Of a stretch of 64,000 bases of DNA, positions 42,849-53,201 are shown piece after piece; position 1 is the stretch's first letter, and each line of letters opens with the position of its first letter. Under the pieces are notes generated by a model. That model did not search any database, was not told the DNA's origin, and saw only the letters and a program-made list of their open reading frames with translations. The stretch spans positions 295,648-359,647 of the forward strand of contig JAJDDQ010000039.1 in the NCBI GenBank assembly GCA_029260215.1. The letters run 5' to 3'. Source of the DNA: Phycisphaerae bacterium (GTDB taxonomy: Bacteria; Planctomycetota; Phycisphaerae; UBA1845). The position numbers were made by a program, and so were the translations under genes.

Positions 42849-45800
42849 TCAGGCTCCTGCGGGAACAGCGACAAGGTCCGTTTGTGATTCACGTTTAGCC
42901 ATAACGTACAGGCAAGGTACGACAATCATGGTGAGCACGGTGGCTGCCAGCACGCCTCCGATGATCGTTCGGGCGAGGGGCGCGTTGGCTTCGCCGCCTG
43001 CGAAACCGATGGCCATCGGCATGAGGGCCAGCCAGGTCGTCAGCGAAGTCATGAGGATGGGTCGCAAACGAATCCAGGCGGCTTCTTTGATGGCGTCGCG
43101 GACGGACAGCCCCTCGCTCACGCGATTGTTCGCGAAGTCCAGCAGGATGATGCTGTATTCCACGACGATTCCCGTCATCATGATGATGCCCATAAAGGCT
43201 GGGATGCTGAGATTGGTTCGCGTGGCCCACAGGATTGCGGCCACACCGATGAGGCCCAGCGGGATGGTGAGCAGGATGACGAAGGGGATAGCGAAGGATC
43301 GAAGCTGCGCGACCATTGTGAAGTAGACGAGAATGATGGCGATCAACAATCCGATGGAGAATTGTTTGAACGACGAGCGCATGGTCTCGACCTCTCCGGA
43401 CATGGAGTAGCTGTAGCCTTTGCCGCCGTAGTCGCCGCCGATATCGTAGACAGTGCCACGCGGTGTCTCTCTGCGGTTGGATGCGAGTACCGACGAGGTT
43501 TGGAGGCGGTTTTCGAGTTCCGCCGCGACTGAGCCTACGTCGTATCCCTGTTCGACATTGGCGAACACGTCGATGGTTCGCTTGATGTTCACGTGGTTGA
43601 TTACCGCCGGCCCGGTTTTGCGCCCGAACTCCGCGATGTTGCGCAGCGGCACGGGCATGAGGCTGTCCTTGCCTGTGATGGGCACGTTTTTGAGTGTTTC
43701 GATTGAGTTGATGTCTTCTTCGGCGTACTGGACGCCGAAGAAGTAGTGGTTGCCGTTCTTGGGGTCGATCCAGAAGACGGGGTCGAAGTTGATGCTGGAA
43801 TTTACGGTGGCGACGACGTTCTTGACGACGTCCTCCTGGGACAGGCCTAGCTGTGCGGCTTTGACACGGTCGACCTGAATATCGATTTGCGGATAGTCCA
43901 TGCGTTGGGCGACGCGTACGTCCGTCGCACCGGGAACGCCGACGGCGATCCGCTGCACGTGGGTGGCGATTTCCTCGGCGGTGAACAAGTTGCTGCCCGT
44001 GACGCGCACGTCGATCGGGGAGGGCAAGCCAAAGTTCAGGGCGGCTGTCATCATCCCGCCCGTGTCGAAGGCGAATTCGACGCCGGGGAATTCACGGTTG
44101 AGCCTCTCGCGAAGCAGTTCAACATAATCGAAGGTCGTGGGCATCCCGGATTTTCCCTTGAGCTGCACGAGGACGAACGCGTCCATCGGCCCGGTGTTCG
44201 GGGTGTAGGCCGCCGGCCAATCCATGAGCACGCCGATGTTCGAGATGAGAATACGCAGGTTGGAATCGGCGTACTGCTCGACCTTGGGGTACTCGGCGTC
44301 CGCTTGGCCTGTTTCGTCGAGGATGAGTTTTTCGATCTCGATGATCGTGCTCTCGGTGCGTTCGATTCTCGTGCCCGAAGGCAGGCGTACGTAGATGGTA
44401 AACTGGTTTGAGTCGACCTGCGGGAACAGTTCGGTGCCCGTTTGCGACAGCAACATCAGCGCGAGCGCCAACAGGCCTCCGCCACAGGCGACCACGAGCC
44501 ACCGCATGGTCAGCAGGCGGGAGAACCACCCGTCGAACCAGACCGGTGCGGCTGATCCTGATGCGGAATTGGAATCATGCGAGACAGCGCGGACTTTCAG
44601 GAATTTCGAACAGAAAGTGGGGATGACGAACATGGCTACCGCGTAGCTGGCGATCACGGCGAATACGACGGTGATGGCCAGCGGGGTGAACAGAAAACGC
44701 GGCATGCCGGTCAGGAACACGACCGGGAAGAACACGACGACGAAAGTCATGGTTGACACGAATACGGGCATCGAGACTTCGCGCGTGCCGTCCAGCGCAG
44801 CCTGGTACCTGGTCTTGCCCATGTGCATGTGGCGGGTGATGTTGTCGAGCACGACGATGGACTGATCGACAAGGATTCCGATGGCGAGCGCCAGCCCACC
44901 GAGCGTCATATTGTTGATCGTGTCACCGGTGTAGAACATGCCGATGAATGTGGCCAGGATTGCGACGGGAATGGCTAAGACGATGACGAAAGTCGATCGC
45001 AAACTGCGGAGAAAGATCAATACGACCAATCCGGCGAGCACGGCACCGAGCAGGCCTGCGACCTGCAAACTCGTGATGCTGCTGCGTACGTAGGTGGACT
45101 GGTCCATCACGACTTCGAGTGAAAGGTCTTTCGCGCGTTCGTCTATTTCCTTGAGCCGGTTCAAGATCGTGCCAAGTTCCTCTTTGATGGCGTTGACGAT
45201 CGAAATGGTGTTGGCACCTGGCTGGCGGTAGATCGGGATGTAAACCTGTCGCCGTCCGTTGATTCTCACGCTGTTGGTTTGGATTTGGGAAGAGTCTTTG
45301 ACCTCGCCAACATCGCGCATGAAGACGACGGCTTCTCCGTCCGTCATAACGGGGACGTCGTTAAGCCCAGCCACTTTCTCTTCCATCGCGTTGGAGACGA
45401 TTTGGTAGTCGATGTCTCCGAACTTGGCGTTGCCGGTGGGCACGAGCACGTTCTGTGTTTTGAGCGATTGGACGACATCCAGCGGCGACAACCCGCGCAC
45501 CTCCATTTCGTGCCGATCGACGTAGGCGAGTATGCGCCTGAGCTTTCCGCCGTAGACCGCCGGTGCGATGACGCCCTGAATACCTTGCAGGTTGTTGCGG
45601 AGTTCTTTGTAGGCGACGTCGTACAAGTCTTTTTCCGACATCGTCGGACTTGACACGCTGACGAGACACAGCGGCACGGATGCGGTCGGGTCGAAAGGCA
45701 TGACCATCGGCGGGATCGTGCCGGGCGGTAAATAGAACATGTCGGACATCGCGTAGGAGGTCACTTGCGACATGGCTGTATCGAGGCTGATGCCCTCGCG

Positions 45801-46085
45801 GAAGAAGTCCTTGACGATGCAGACGCCCATCATGGCCTTCGCCTCCTGGTGGGAGATGCCCACCGATTGGCCTGTCCAGCGCTGGAGGCGGCTCATGATA
45901 TCGCGTTCCATGACTTCGGGCGGCATGCCGGGGTAGAACGTGACGATTTGCACAGCGGGTGTTTCAAACTGGGGCAGCAGGTCGGCGGGAATGCGTGTCA
46001 AGGACCAGCCGCCGACTACGAAAACCGCCAGCACCACCACGGCAACGAGGTGCGGGTTTCGCAAACTAACGTCAATTGCTCTCAT
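42849..46085 (-). CDS. RND multidrug/metal efflux pump (AcrB/MdtB-like)
   Basis: The inner-membrane proton-driven pump (1078 residues) with twelve transmembrane segments and two large periplasmic loops. The N-terminus is AIDVSLRNPHLVAVVVLAVF. The proton-relay region is LALAIGILVDQSIVVLDNIT, and the second half has the matching MGIIMMTGIVVEYSIILLDF. It is first in the minus-strand operon pump-adaptor-channel. Substrates could be drugs, bile-like compounds or organic acids. No regulator gene is adjacent; the 578-base upstream region should carry the promoter. Confidence 0.94.
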   Translation of the reverse strand: MRAIDVSLRNPHLVAVVVLAVFVVGGWSLTRIPADLLPQFETPAVQIVTFYPGMPPEVMERDIMSRLQRWTGQSVGISHQEAKAMMGVCIVKDFFREGISLDTAMSQVTSYAMSDMFYLPPGTIPPMVMPFDPTASVPLCLVSVSSPTMSEKDLYDVAYKELRNNLQGIQGVIAPAVYGGKLRRILAYVDRHEMEVRGLSPLDVVQSLKTQNVLVPTGNAKFGDIDYQIVSNAMEEKVAGLNDVPVMTDGEAVVFMRDVGEVKDSSQIQTNSVRINGRRQVYIPIYRQPGANTISIVNAIKEELGTILNRLKEIDERAKDLSLEVVMDQSTYVRSSITSLQVAGLLGAVLAGLVVLIFLRSLRSTFVIVLAIPVAILATFIGMFYTGDTINNMTLGGLALAIGILVDQSIVVLDNITRHMHMGKTRYQAALDGTREVSMPVFVSTMTFVVVFFPVVFLTGMPRFLFTPLAITVVFAVIASYAVAMFVIPTFCSKFLKVRAVSHDSNSASGSAAPVWFDGWFSRLLTMRWLVVACGGGLLALALMLLSQTGTELFPQVDSNQFTIYVRLPSGTRIERTESTIIEIEKLILDETGQADAEYPKVEQYADSNLRILISNIGVLMDWPAAYTPNTGPMDAFVLVQLKGKSGMPTTFDYVELLRERLNREFPGVEFAFDTGGMMTAALNFGLPSPIDVRVTGSNLFTAEEIATHVQRIAVGVPGATDVRVAQRMDYPQIDIQVDRVKAAQLGLSQEDVVKNVVATVNSSINFDPVFWIDPKNGNHYFFGVQYAEEDINSIETLKNVPITGKDSLMPVPLRNIAEFGRKTGPAVINHVNIKRTIDVFANVEQGYDVGSVAAELENRLQTSSVLASNRRETPRGTVYDIGGDYGGKGYSYSMSGEVETMRSSFKQFSIGLLIAIILVYFTMVAQLRSFAIPFVILLTIPLGLIGVAAILWATRTNLSIPAFMGIIMMTGIVVEYSIILLDFANNRVSEGLSVRDAIKEAAWIRLRPILMTSLTTWLALMPMAIGFAGGEANAPLARTIIGGVLAATVLTMIVVPCLYVMAKRESQTDLVAVPAGA

Positions 46086-46663
46086 GGGTTCCTATCCGCA
46101 CATCGCAGTTGTTCATGATTTCATCTTCCGTCCGTGCGCGATCGGTTCGGACATCCGAATCGCTCACGGGTTGCCTACCCCCCGGTGCGACGGCCTTACG
46201 ACCTAAGCGACAATCGACCCATTGGGCAATGGTCATTTGTGATCGACGCACTGCATGCGCATCTGGTTTTCGACGGTACGGCCCTACACAAAAATCGGGG
46301 GGAGGTGATTCTATCACCAACGGGAAAAACCGCAAAAGCGGCCGGAAGTGCCGAAAACTACTTTGGCAAATTGACTACTCTTGCGGCGAATATCCGCTTG
46401 GATGTGCCGTTTTTGCGTGCGCCGCCGCCGCAAAACGTCGTGTACCGATTCTGCGAGAATCGGACAATCCACCCTTCGTTTCGGGCGGTGCCCGACGTTG
46501 CCCTGGTAGGGAATGTCTCAAATCATCTCTGTCTCCGCTCGGATACGCGCATGGCCAGCGGCCCATCGACCGCCGGCGATGCATGTGTGTGGGCAGAAGG
46601 GTGCGGACCTAAAGACCGCATTGTTGAGCACGCTCTAAGATTTTCGTGCCGCTGTTCTTCAGG
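46086..46663. other. Intergenic region upstream of RND operon
   Basis: 578 bases between the RND pump start and the 3' end of the cytochrome gene. Open frames on the plus strand (about 180 codons) have no recognisable motif. Near 46605-46630 is a palindrome-like TGCGGACCTAAAGACCGCA, 35-55 bases after the cytochrome stop, again of the hairpin-after-stop kind. Confidence 0.5.
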
Positions 46664-48115
46664 TCAATCCTTGTAACGTGCCTTGAATTCCTTTGCGGCT
46701 TCCTTGCGTCGAGCCGCTTCCGCAGGGTTCATCTTCCCGAGGTACCAGCGGTGATTCTCGGCGTTCAGGATTTCGTCGAGTTTGGCTTCGAGCGCTTTGG
46801 CGTGCGCCACCTTCTTGGCATCGCCGCTAGACAGTCCCTTGTGAGCCAATTCCTCAAGTTCGGGAATCATTTCGGTATAGAAGTTCTTGGCGAGTTCGTA
46901 GGTTCCGTGCCAGTGCGTGTAGTCAGGCCCCATCATGGACGCACCGTGCCGCGCCCGACGACCTTCGTGATGCCAAAGCTCGAACCAGACGAAGTCCAGC
47001 TTGCTCCCGAATGGAACAGGTCGCATGAGTGGCTTGGCTAATGCCATCAGCTCCTTGCCCGGTTTTGCGAATTTCTCGTGGTACAGATCGATCAACGCGT
47101 CGTATTGCGTGTAGAAATTTTCGACCCACTGAGTATCGTGGCAGTTCAGACAAACGTTCTTCATGTTCTCGCGGCGCGTCTGCCACGGTACGTCTTTGCC
47201 CGGAAGGCCCATCTTTGCGTCGGAAACCTCGGGACGGATTGACAGGATCGGCCTGTTGTTCCAACTGATTCGCATTCCAACGTCGTGCGTGACCGGTTGA
47301 TCCTTCGTCGCGCTCATGTGACATGTCGCGCAGGTCGGGGCGTGATGATAGTCCTCTCCAACCACCCACTTGGGATTGTCCATGTTCATCTTGTCCTTGT
47401 TGGCCATGAACGCGATCCCGTGCTTCGATTCGTAGTAAATCTCCTTCTGCGGGTGATCCGGACCCATGTGGCACTTGCCGCAATTGTCCGGGTAGCGAGC
47501 CTGGGCAGCCGAAAACGCGTGACGACTGTGGCACGCGGAGCATGACCCTTCCGAACCGTCCGGGTTGATGCGCCCGATTCCGGTGTTGGGCCAAGTGGCG
47601 GGGTCAAGCTGCCCGTCTTCCAGAACCTTGATGACAGAACCGTGGCACTGCCAGCACCCGTTGACCGCCGCAGCCGAGTTGCCACCGGGGAACCCTTCGG
47701 TGACGAAGGCGTGGTTTCCCTCGACAACCTCAGCCAAAATATTGTCCAGCGAACCGAGAATGCGCCCGGCTTTGGAATGGTGGGATCCGGCAAACTCCTT
47801 CGCCTCTTTCTCGTGACATTTGCCGCAGTCCTTGGGCGAAACGATGATCGCGATAGTCTCCCCGAAGTGCTCATAGGCATCCAGATCGCCCTTTGACGCT
47901 GCGTGGCATTCAAAGCATCCGACGTTGGCCCGGTAGTGATAGCTCCCGCCCCATTGCTTCAGAATCCCCGGATCTGTACCTTTGTGGCACTCGATGCACG
48001 CTTTGCTCTCCTTCGATAACTCGGGCAGCCCGCCGCCATCGGCCTTGGCGTATTCCGACAAAACTGCAAACGTCACACACGATCCTATCGCGAAAAAAAT
48101 CCCAAACCGTTTCAT
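46664..48115 (-). CDS. Octahaem c-type cytochrome, HAO-like
   Basis: A periplasmic multihaem cytochrome (483 residues) with signal peptide MKRFGIFFAIGSCVTFAVL and eight CxxCH haem sites in order: CIECH, CFECH, CGKCH, CWQCH, CSACH, CGKCH, CATCH, CLNCH. The spacing and the C-terminal RARHGASMMGPDYTHWHGTY and helical tail match the hydroxylamine oxidoreductase family, including the octahaem reductases without the active-site cross-link. It may oxidise hydroxylamine or hydrazine, or reduce nitrite or nitrogen oxides. No partner cytochrome gene is adjacent. The start at 48115 follows GGGAG. Confidence 0.88.
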   Translation of the reverse strand: MKRFGIFFAIGSCVTFAVLSEYAKADGGGLPELSKESKACIECHKGTDPGILKQWGGSYHYRANVGCFECHAASKGDLDAYEHFGETIAIIVSPKDCGKCHEKEAKEFAGSHHSKAGRILGSLDNILAEVVEGNHAFVTEGFPGGNSAAAVNGCWQCHGSVIKVLEDGQLDPATWPNTGIGRINPDGSEGSCSACHSRHAFSAAQARYPDNCGKCHMGPDHPQKEIYYESKHGIAFMANKDKMNMDNPKWVVGEDYHHAPTCATCHMSATKDQPVTHDVGMRISWNNRPILSIRPEVSDAKMGLPGKDVPWQTRRENMKNVCLNCHDTQWVENFYTQYDALIDLYHEKFAKPGKELMALAKPLMRPVPFGSKLDFVWFELWHHEGRRARHGASMMGPDYTHWHGTYELAKNFYTEMIPELEELAHKGLSSGDAKKVAHAKALEAKLDEILNAENHRWYLGKMNPAEAARRKEAAKEFKARYKD

Positions 48116-49683
48116 GGCACGATCGCTCCCTCTTGTGCTTTCGATATACATGACCAGACTGACCTTTCCCGTACGTTACCTCGAACGCCATGTTTCTACC
48201 GATGCATCGGACCGACCGCAAGCATCTCTTGACATTCTCTCCGAAATGAGATTTTCGCCGCCTGCAGCGCGTGGGATGAACAACATCGGCTTGGCAAGTT
48301 CAGCCTGTCGCCCCTACTCCTGCTCGGGCGTCTTGCTCGACGCAAGGCAGGCGAAAGTCCGGCGAGCCTGTTCAGGGTCACCGATGCACTCGCCCGCTCG
48401 CGCTCGGCGATGGGCAAGCCGGTGATGGACTGTCTCGAAGTGGATCCTTCGGTACGCGACTTGGACAATTCGGTCATTGTTTTAAGCAACTCCCCGGCAT
48501 ACGTGCCGCAGGGATTTTGGTCTTCATCCTTGAATTCAGCGGGAGTGCTCGGCCTCGGGTCGGGAACTACCTGGGGCATTCAAACTGTCACGGCAGGGTG
48601 CTGCCGGACTCCGATGCGCTCGGCGCCCGTATGGCTGGGCGGCGTTGACGACGCGATTATCGAGCGGCGGCGAGTTTGCGATCTCGGTCGGCATGGATCG
48701 CGCCAGCCAAGCCTTCGAGCTTGTCACGCGGCGTCATTTAGCCAATGGCACTGTGCAAACGCTTCGTGTTGTCATGCGCTGCGAAATCGGTAACGGCCCG
48801 TCGAGCATCATCAAGCGTCAAGGGCGTTTGCCGACGACGCGGCCTGCCGAAATGCACTGCCGCTCGTCTTTCGACCGAACACAAGAAACTCGGGGTCAGA
48901 TACGAAAACCTGCTCCTGCATTGTCTCCTCGTCCGTAATGCATGCGATCGTGGACGCGGTGGATTCCATGCGACTGACCTCTCCAAAGATGGGTCGATCC
49001 CTATTGACCTAATCGAACTCAAACCTGATACCGTCCGTCGCCGCATCAAGTAATCCCATCGATTTCCAATTTAACAAGTCGATCTGCCGGATCTTCACGG
49101 TTAAGCAACCGCGCTCAGATTGTGTGGCTTTGGAAAGGTCCGCTCGAGCGGGCCGTGCGCATCGTGAAGCCCCTGCTGGGGGCGAGCACGGTGAAACCGC
49201 GCTGGACGTTTGTGGTTTACGTTACGTCAAATCGAGTTCGCCCCGGCCCGACATCGATTTTTCCTGCTCGCAGATGTACTGGCGAACACGATATTCGTCC
49301 ACCAGCCGATTGTCGTTTCGGGGCGAATCGGGGTCTTGGGGGGATGCACCCGATGTTTCCCTCACCATTGCCTGGGCCTTGTTGTCGTGTTAGCACGCCT
49401 GCTCCTTTCAGCACCCGATTATTGCCTCTCTTCCTTGCGTTGCCGAGACGGCAAGAAAAGTCGCCGTCTGCACGCCCAAACAAGCAGCCTGAGTCCGCCC
49501 GCGTTTGGTGGATTCCACCCTGGTGACAGTCCGTTCAGCACGACGAATCCAGCCCGAACGACTTGATTGGGGGTGGTCGCGGTGCGAGGTGCCGCGCATA
49601 GTCAATCCGTCGAGCGATGAACCAGATGCGACTGAAGCCAACGGATTTAGGCTTCACTCTACAGAACGGAGAAAACTTCCTGC
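48116..49683. other. Decayed region, no intact gene
   Basis: About 1.57 kb without an intact gene. Only an IS3 transposase remnant (48657-48838) is recognisable. Open frames elsewhere (for example 48196-48579 minus, 49210-49566 plus) have no identified homology and mixed composition. The region probably represents old transposon and gene debris. Confidence 0.6.
48657..48838 (-). pseudogene. IS3-family transposase C-terminal remnant
   Basis: On the minus strand the sequence reads TPLTLDDARRAVTDFAAHDN, then TKRLHSAIG, a TAA stop (48738-48740), then in the same frame MTPRDKLEGLAGAIHADRDR and KLAAAR before another TAA at 48657. This is the well-known C-terminus of IS3-family OrfB integrases (typically YNTVRLHSAIGYITP), so the tyrosine codon after SAIG has become a stop. 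Homology ends abruptly near 48838, so only the last 60 codons survive. Confidence 0.85.
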
Positions 49684-50302
49684 ATGAATAAAACGATCGT
49701 TTCCGGGAGGAGTTTCAGAGAGCGGGAGCTTCCGTCGCGATGGGGTCCGAGCGAGACCGATGACTGTCTTATTACTACGGTCCATCTGTTGGCCGCTGGG
49801 TCGGGGACGCGACTGAAGCCGCTGACCGACGATTGCCCCAAGTGCCTTACTGAATTGCATGGCATACCCATTCTCAGGAGGCTTATTTCTTGCCTGGTGG
49901 AGGAGGGTTTCAGCCGCCTGGTTGTGGTCGTCGGATACCGCGACGCGCAAATCCGCGATTATCTGGAACGGCATGCCTCCGGGCTTGAGCTTGACTTCGT
50001 GGATTGTCGTGAGTATGCGACGACGAACAATAACTACTCCCTTTGGCGGGCCCGCGAGCACATTCAGGAACCGTTCGTTCTGATCGAATCGGATTTGGTT
50101 TTTGATTCGCATCTTCTGGGCATGATGCGCGTTTGGGATCGTATAGCCGTCGCCCGTTTTCGGGCACCACTGCTCGGGACGACCGTTTCAATAAACGAGT
50201 TCGGGCGCGTCCTGTCGTTCCGTGTCGGGGCCGACGCGTGTGCAACCGCGTTGGGCCACAAGACCGTCAATGTCTACAGTTTGTCGAAGGCGACTTGGCT
50301 GG
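49684..50302 (+). pseudogene. Truncated nucleotidyltransferase (cytidylyltransferase-like)
   Basis: The N-terminal two-thirds of an NTP transferase of the sugar/phosphocholine cytidylyltransferase type: HLLAAGSGTRLKPLTDDCPK, CLTELHGIPILRRLI, VVVVGYRDAQIRDYLE, NNNYSLWRAREHI and LIESDLVFDSHLL. The homology ends near KTVNVYSLSKATW at about 50300, where the sequence changes frame and becomes part of a methyltransferase. The catalytic C-terminus is missing, so it is not likely functional. The frame stays open to 50496 only by chance. Confidence 0.8.
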
Positions 50303-50722
50303 AACCTGGACGATCGCGATGTTCGGGCTTTGCTGCGCAAACTCATTCCATGCTTTGGGCCGGGTGCGGTCGTCCTGTGTCGGGAATCAACGATTCTGAC
50401 ACGGCGTCCGAACGCTTCAGGGCGATTATCAGGTCACCTACCGCTCCGTCGAAGCATACCGGGACATTCTGGCCGATGCGGGGTTTGAGGTCGTAAGCGT
50501 CCAAGCCAACGCAGCGTACATCAGCGTCCAGATGGCCTGCGAGCTCGTCAAGAAACGGAAGACGCTCGTGCCGGAACGATTCCGGTGTCTCCCCGTCGTT
50601 GGCCGCCTCGCGTACTGGGGGCTTCGCCTCGGCTACCCGTGGAACACGAATTTGATCTCCTGGTTGTTCGCTGGGACAGGGTGCGAATTTCCGTCGCTGA
50701 CGAACCACTTCTTTGTTCTCCG
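50300..50722 (+). pseudogene. Truncated, frameshifted methyltransferase
   Basis: From about 50300 the second frame reads WNLDDRDVRALLRKLIPCFG, then PGAVVLCRESTILTRRPNA, typical of the end of a class I SAM methyltransferase fold. Near 50415 two bases are missing relative to an expected RPNAFQGDYQ, and homology continues in the third frame as GDYQVTYRSVEAYRDILADA, then MACELVKKRKTLVPERFRCL and PVVGRLAYWGLRLGYPW. The start and cofactor-binding half are missing, so a deletion has joined it to the nucleotidyltransferase. Confidence 0.72.
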
Positions 50723-50759
50723 GCCAATCTCGCAGGTGGCTGCGGATGGGCGTGGTGCG

Positions 50760-51221
50760 CCATCATGTGACGCGGTGACGCACATCCTTATCGCGATGGT
50801 TGTCGACGCTCGTTACGGCGGGGTCGTGCTGGCGCCTAGCCTGTTGTCCGCCGTGGCGATTCTCATTCGCGTGGTCCAGCGCGTCGATCCATCCCATGTT
50901 TCCGGAATGGGAACGCCGACCAACGAGTTGATGCGCCACCTTCTGCTGTTGACCGTTCTCCAGCAAGCCTTTGGATTCGACATTACACCGTACCTTTTCG
51001 CTGCCTACCTTTGGAACTCGGTGTCGATGCTTGTTCCATTCGCCATGCCTCATCTCGATCGCTCGAAAGCCAGGACAGCGACGGCGGTTCTGGGAGTCAA
51101 TGTGGTTCTTGCGGCGGCTTCGTTTGCCCCGGCAACTGTGCCTTTCGTGGCGGCGGCCTTCCTGGGCACGCACCTCTATTCGTTTGCGGCAGGGTGTCTG
51201 GGATGGCGCCGGATGGCCTGA
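50760..51221 (+). pseudogene. Membrane-protein remnant (possible CDP-alcohol transferase)
   Basis: Following the methyltransferase fragment, the same frame encodes a polytopic membrane segment (ILIAMVVDARYGGVVLAPSL, LLLLTVLQQAFGFDITPYLF, VLGVNVVLAAASFAPATVPF, to 51221). With a nucleotidyltransferase alongside, a CDP-alcohol phosphatidyltransferase or similar lipid-head-group enzyme is possible, but the DGxxAR motif is not present. No own start codon is convincing. It is treated as gene debris with low certainty. Confidence 0.4.
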
Positions 51222-51351
51222 ACCTGGCGGAACCGTCGCAGCCGTAATCATTGGTTGAATGATCAGGAGCGGCTGGCGCCTGAAAGAGAATAGGCCCGAC
51301 GGACGCGTTGCGCTCGCCGGGCCTGTGTTCGAAATCAAGTTTGTCGGAGGC

Positions 51352-52782
51352 TTACGGGTCGCAAGGCTCGACGTAAGAGGCGGTCCGCGCGACCGGTGAC
51401 GGCGCGAACATCGACTGCGAAGCCTGAAGCCGAACCGTCATGAGCGAGTCGCTCTCCAACGCCCGATGAACGTGGAACGGCAGCGACGATTGGCCTATGG
51501 CGGTCAGCATGACCGAGTCGCCCTGGCGATGCAGGATTTCGCTGGTGTTGCGTGCTTCGTGGACGGCTACGCGCGTCTGCTGGACCTGGCTTTCCTGGTC
51601 TTCGAAGAGTACCATCTGTCGCGTGTAGCGCTGCATCTGGCGATGCAAGGCGACGCGCTTGGGGCTGCCTTCGTCGAGATTGTTCGAGAGCATTTCCACG
51701 CGGTCGAGCTTGGCCTGGGTGTAGGCCTGCTGGTCTTCGATGTCGTGCTGGATGTTGTCGAAGACGTAGGTCCACGCATCGGGCATAGCCACTTCGGCGG
51801 CGAATGCGATGGCCAACTGCTGCTCGCGCAAGGCTTTCATTTCGGCGTCGACGAATTCGATCGTCGACAAAGCGGACTGCAAGCGGGACTCGTTGTAGAC
51901 GAATCGCTTGCCGTGGTTGTACACGTGGTCGGTGATCATCATAAAGCGCTTGCGCTGTTCGAGGCGATCGGTCTCTTCGGTCATGACGTTCCGGCAAGCG
52001 CGCCAGTCGCTGTGCAAACGATTCAGGAAATCGATCTGCATGCGGACGTCGTCGTAGTTGGTGACCTGAATGGCTTTGCTGACATGCTCGCCGCTCATGA
52101 CCTGGGCGATGTCGGCTTCGTTGAAGGCGGACAGGGTGGTGGGTCTGGCGAAAAGCGATTCGCCGGGAAGGATGAGCAGCTCAGCTTCGTTGACGAAATG
52201 CTGCTGCCGGTTCCACGACTTCATCTGCCAAGCCTCTTCGTGCTTGATGGCTGACGCGATGCGCCGCTCCAATTTCTCGAGGGCTTTGATCTGCTTATGC
52301 CACTGTGCGAATTCGAAGTTGTCGCAGCGCTTGGCGCCGCCTTCCTGCTCGAACTGGAACGCGACCCATTCCTTCTTCTGCGGAATCTCGTGCTGCCACC
52401 GGCGGAGCGTGTCCAGGAAGCCGAAGCCCTGGTTGCGCACCTGCACCCAGCCCTGTACGAACGGCTCGGTCTCGCCATCGACGGACACGAATGTGTAGTG
52501 GCCTGGTTCGAGCGGCGTGGAGACCAGTGTCACGTCGCCACCTTTGAACTGTCCGCCCCAGAGGTTCACCTGATGATAGGGCACGCTGGAGTCGTACGGT
52601 GTCCAGTCGGCGGACATGCTTGAGTCTGCGGCACTGGAGGTCAGTTGTGCCCGCGTCGCGTCATCCAGAAAGGCTGCCTCCGACCACGGCACGAAACGCA
52701 CCGAGACCGGCTTCATTTCAGCCGTCTGACACCCGTAGGCGGCGACGGTGGCCAACACGACGATCATTTTTACGCTCTTCAT
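51352..52782 (-). CDS. Lipoprotein of unknown function
   Basis: A 476-residue exported lipoprotein with lipobox VAAYGC (Cys at about residue 18), start at 52782 after AGGAG. The middle is a long, charged, helical region (from KALEKLERRIASAIKHEEAW to VALHRQMQRYTRQMVLFEDQ), likely coiled coil. A beta-rich N-terminal part carries EPGHYTFVSVDGETEPFVQG. I do not recognise the family. It is monocistronic between the debris region and the ars operon. Confidence 0.8.
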   Translation of the reverse strand: MKSVKMIVVLATVAAYGCQTAEMKPVSVRFVPWSEAAFLDDATRAQLTSSAADSSMSADWTPYDSSVPYHQVNLWGGQFKGGDVTLVSTPLEPGHYTFVSVDGETEPFVQGWVQVRNQGFGFLDTLRRWQHEIPQKKEWVAFQFEQEGGAKRCDNFEFAQWHKQIKALEKLERRIASAIKHEEAWQMKSWNRQQHFVNEAELLILPGESLFARPTTLSAFNEADIAQVMSGEHVSKAIQVTNYDDVRMQIDFLNRLHSDWRACRNVMTEETDRLEQRKRFMMITDHVYNHGKRFVYNESRLQSALSTIEFVDAEMKALREQQLAIAFAAEVAMPDAWTYVFDNIQHDIEDQQAYTQAKLDRVEMLSNNLDEGSPKRVALHRQMQRYTRQMVLFEDQESQVQQTRVAVHEARNTSEILHRQGDSVMLTAIGQSSLPFHVHRALESDSLMTVRLQASQSMFAPSPVARTASYVEPCDP

Positions 52783-53201
52783 TCGAACAACTCCTGTCGA
52801 TTCGCAAGAAAACGATAACTTCACGGACGCTGGACGCGGCCGCGCACTTGATCACCCTACGAGCGAACACCCTATGTTCGCTTACAATATGTCGGCTTAT
52901 CCGAAGGGCGAAAAAAGTAAGTTGCGTACGTTCGCGAAGGCCGGTTCATGCGATTCGCATCGAGCGGGGAGTCGCTGAAAGTGCATCGGCTCACTTTTTC
53001 CCGGTATGGGGCGGGAATTTCGACCGTCGCAATAGTCGCAAGCGATGGCCGATCAATAGATTGCGGTCGATTCGCGCGATTCGACCGGTGCATGTTGGGA
53101 TAATTTCGTGCGTGGTGTGTCCGATAAGTCGCTCGAGCAGTTACGCCGGGGAAAATCCTTCCTTTGCCACCGGTTGTCCATCGCCAATTGCGGAGACGGC
53201 G
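52783..53201. other. Intergenic region
   Basis: 419 bases between the lipoprotein start and the arsC stop (both on minus). It holds the promoter of the lipoprotein and the 3' end of the ars operon. No repeat, terminator or small gene is convincing. Confidence 0.45.

Noticed and set aside
46134..46676. 180-codon open frame upstream of the RND operon
   Set aside because: It has no recognisable motif, overlaps the 3' end of the cytochrome gene on the opposite strand and has an unusual composition.
49122..49566. Overlapping open frames in the decayed region
   Set aside because: No frame shows protein family motifs; treated as debris.
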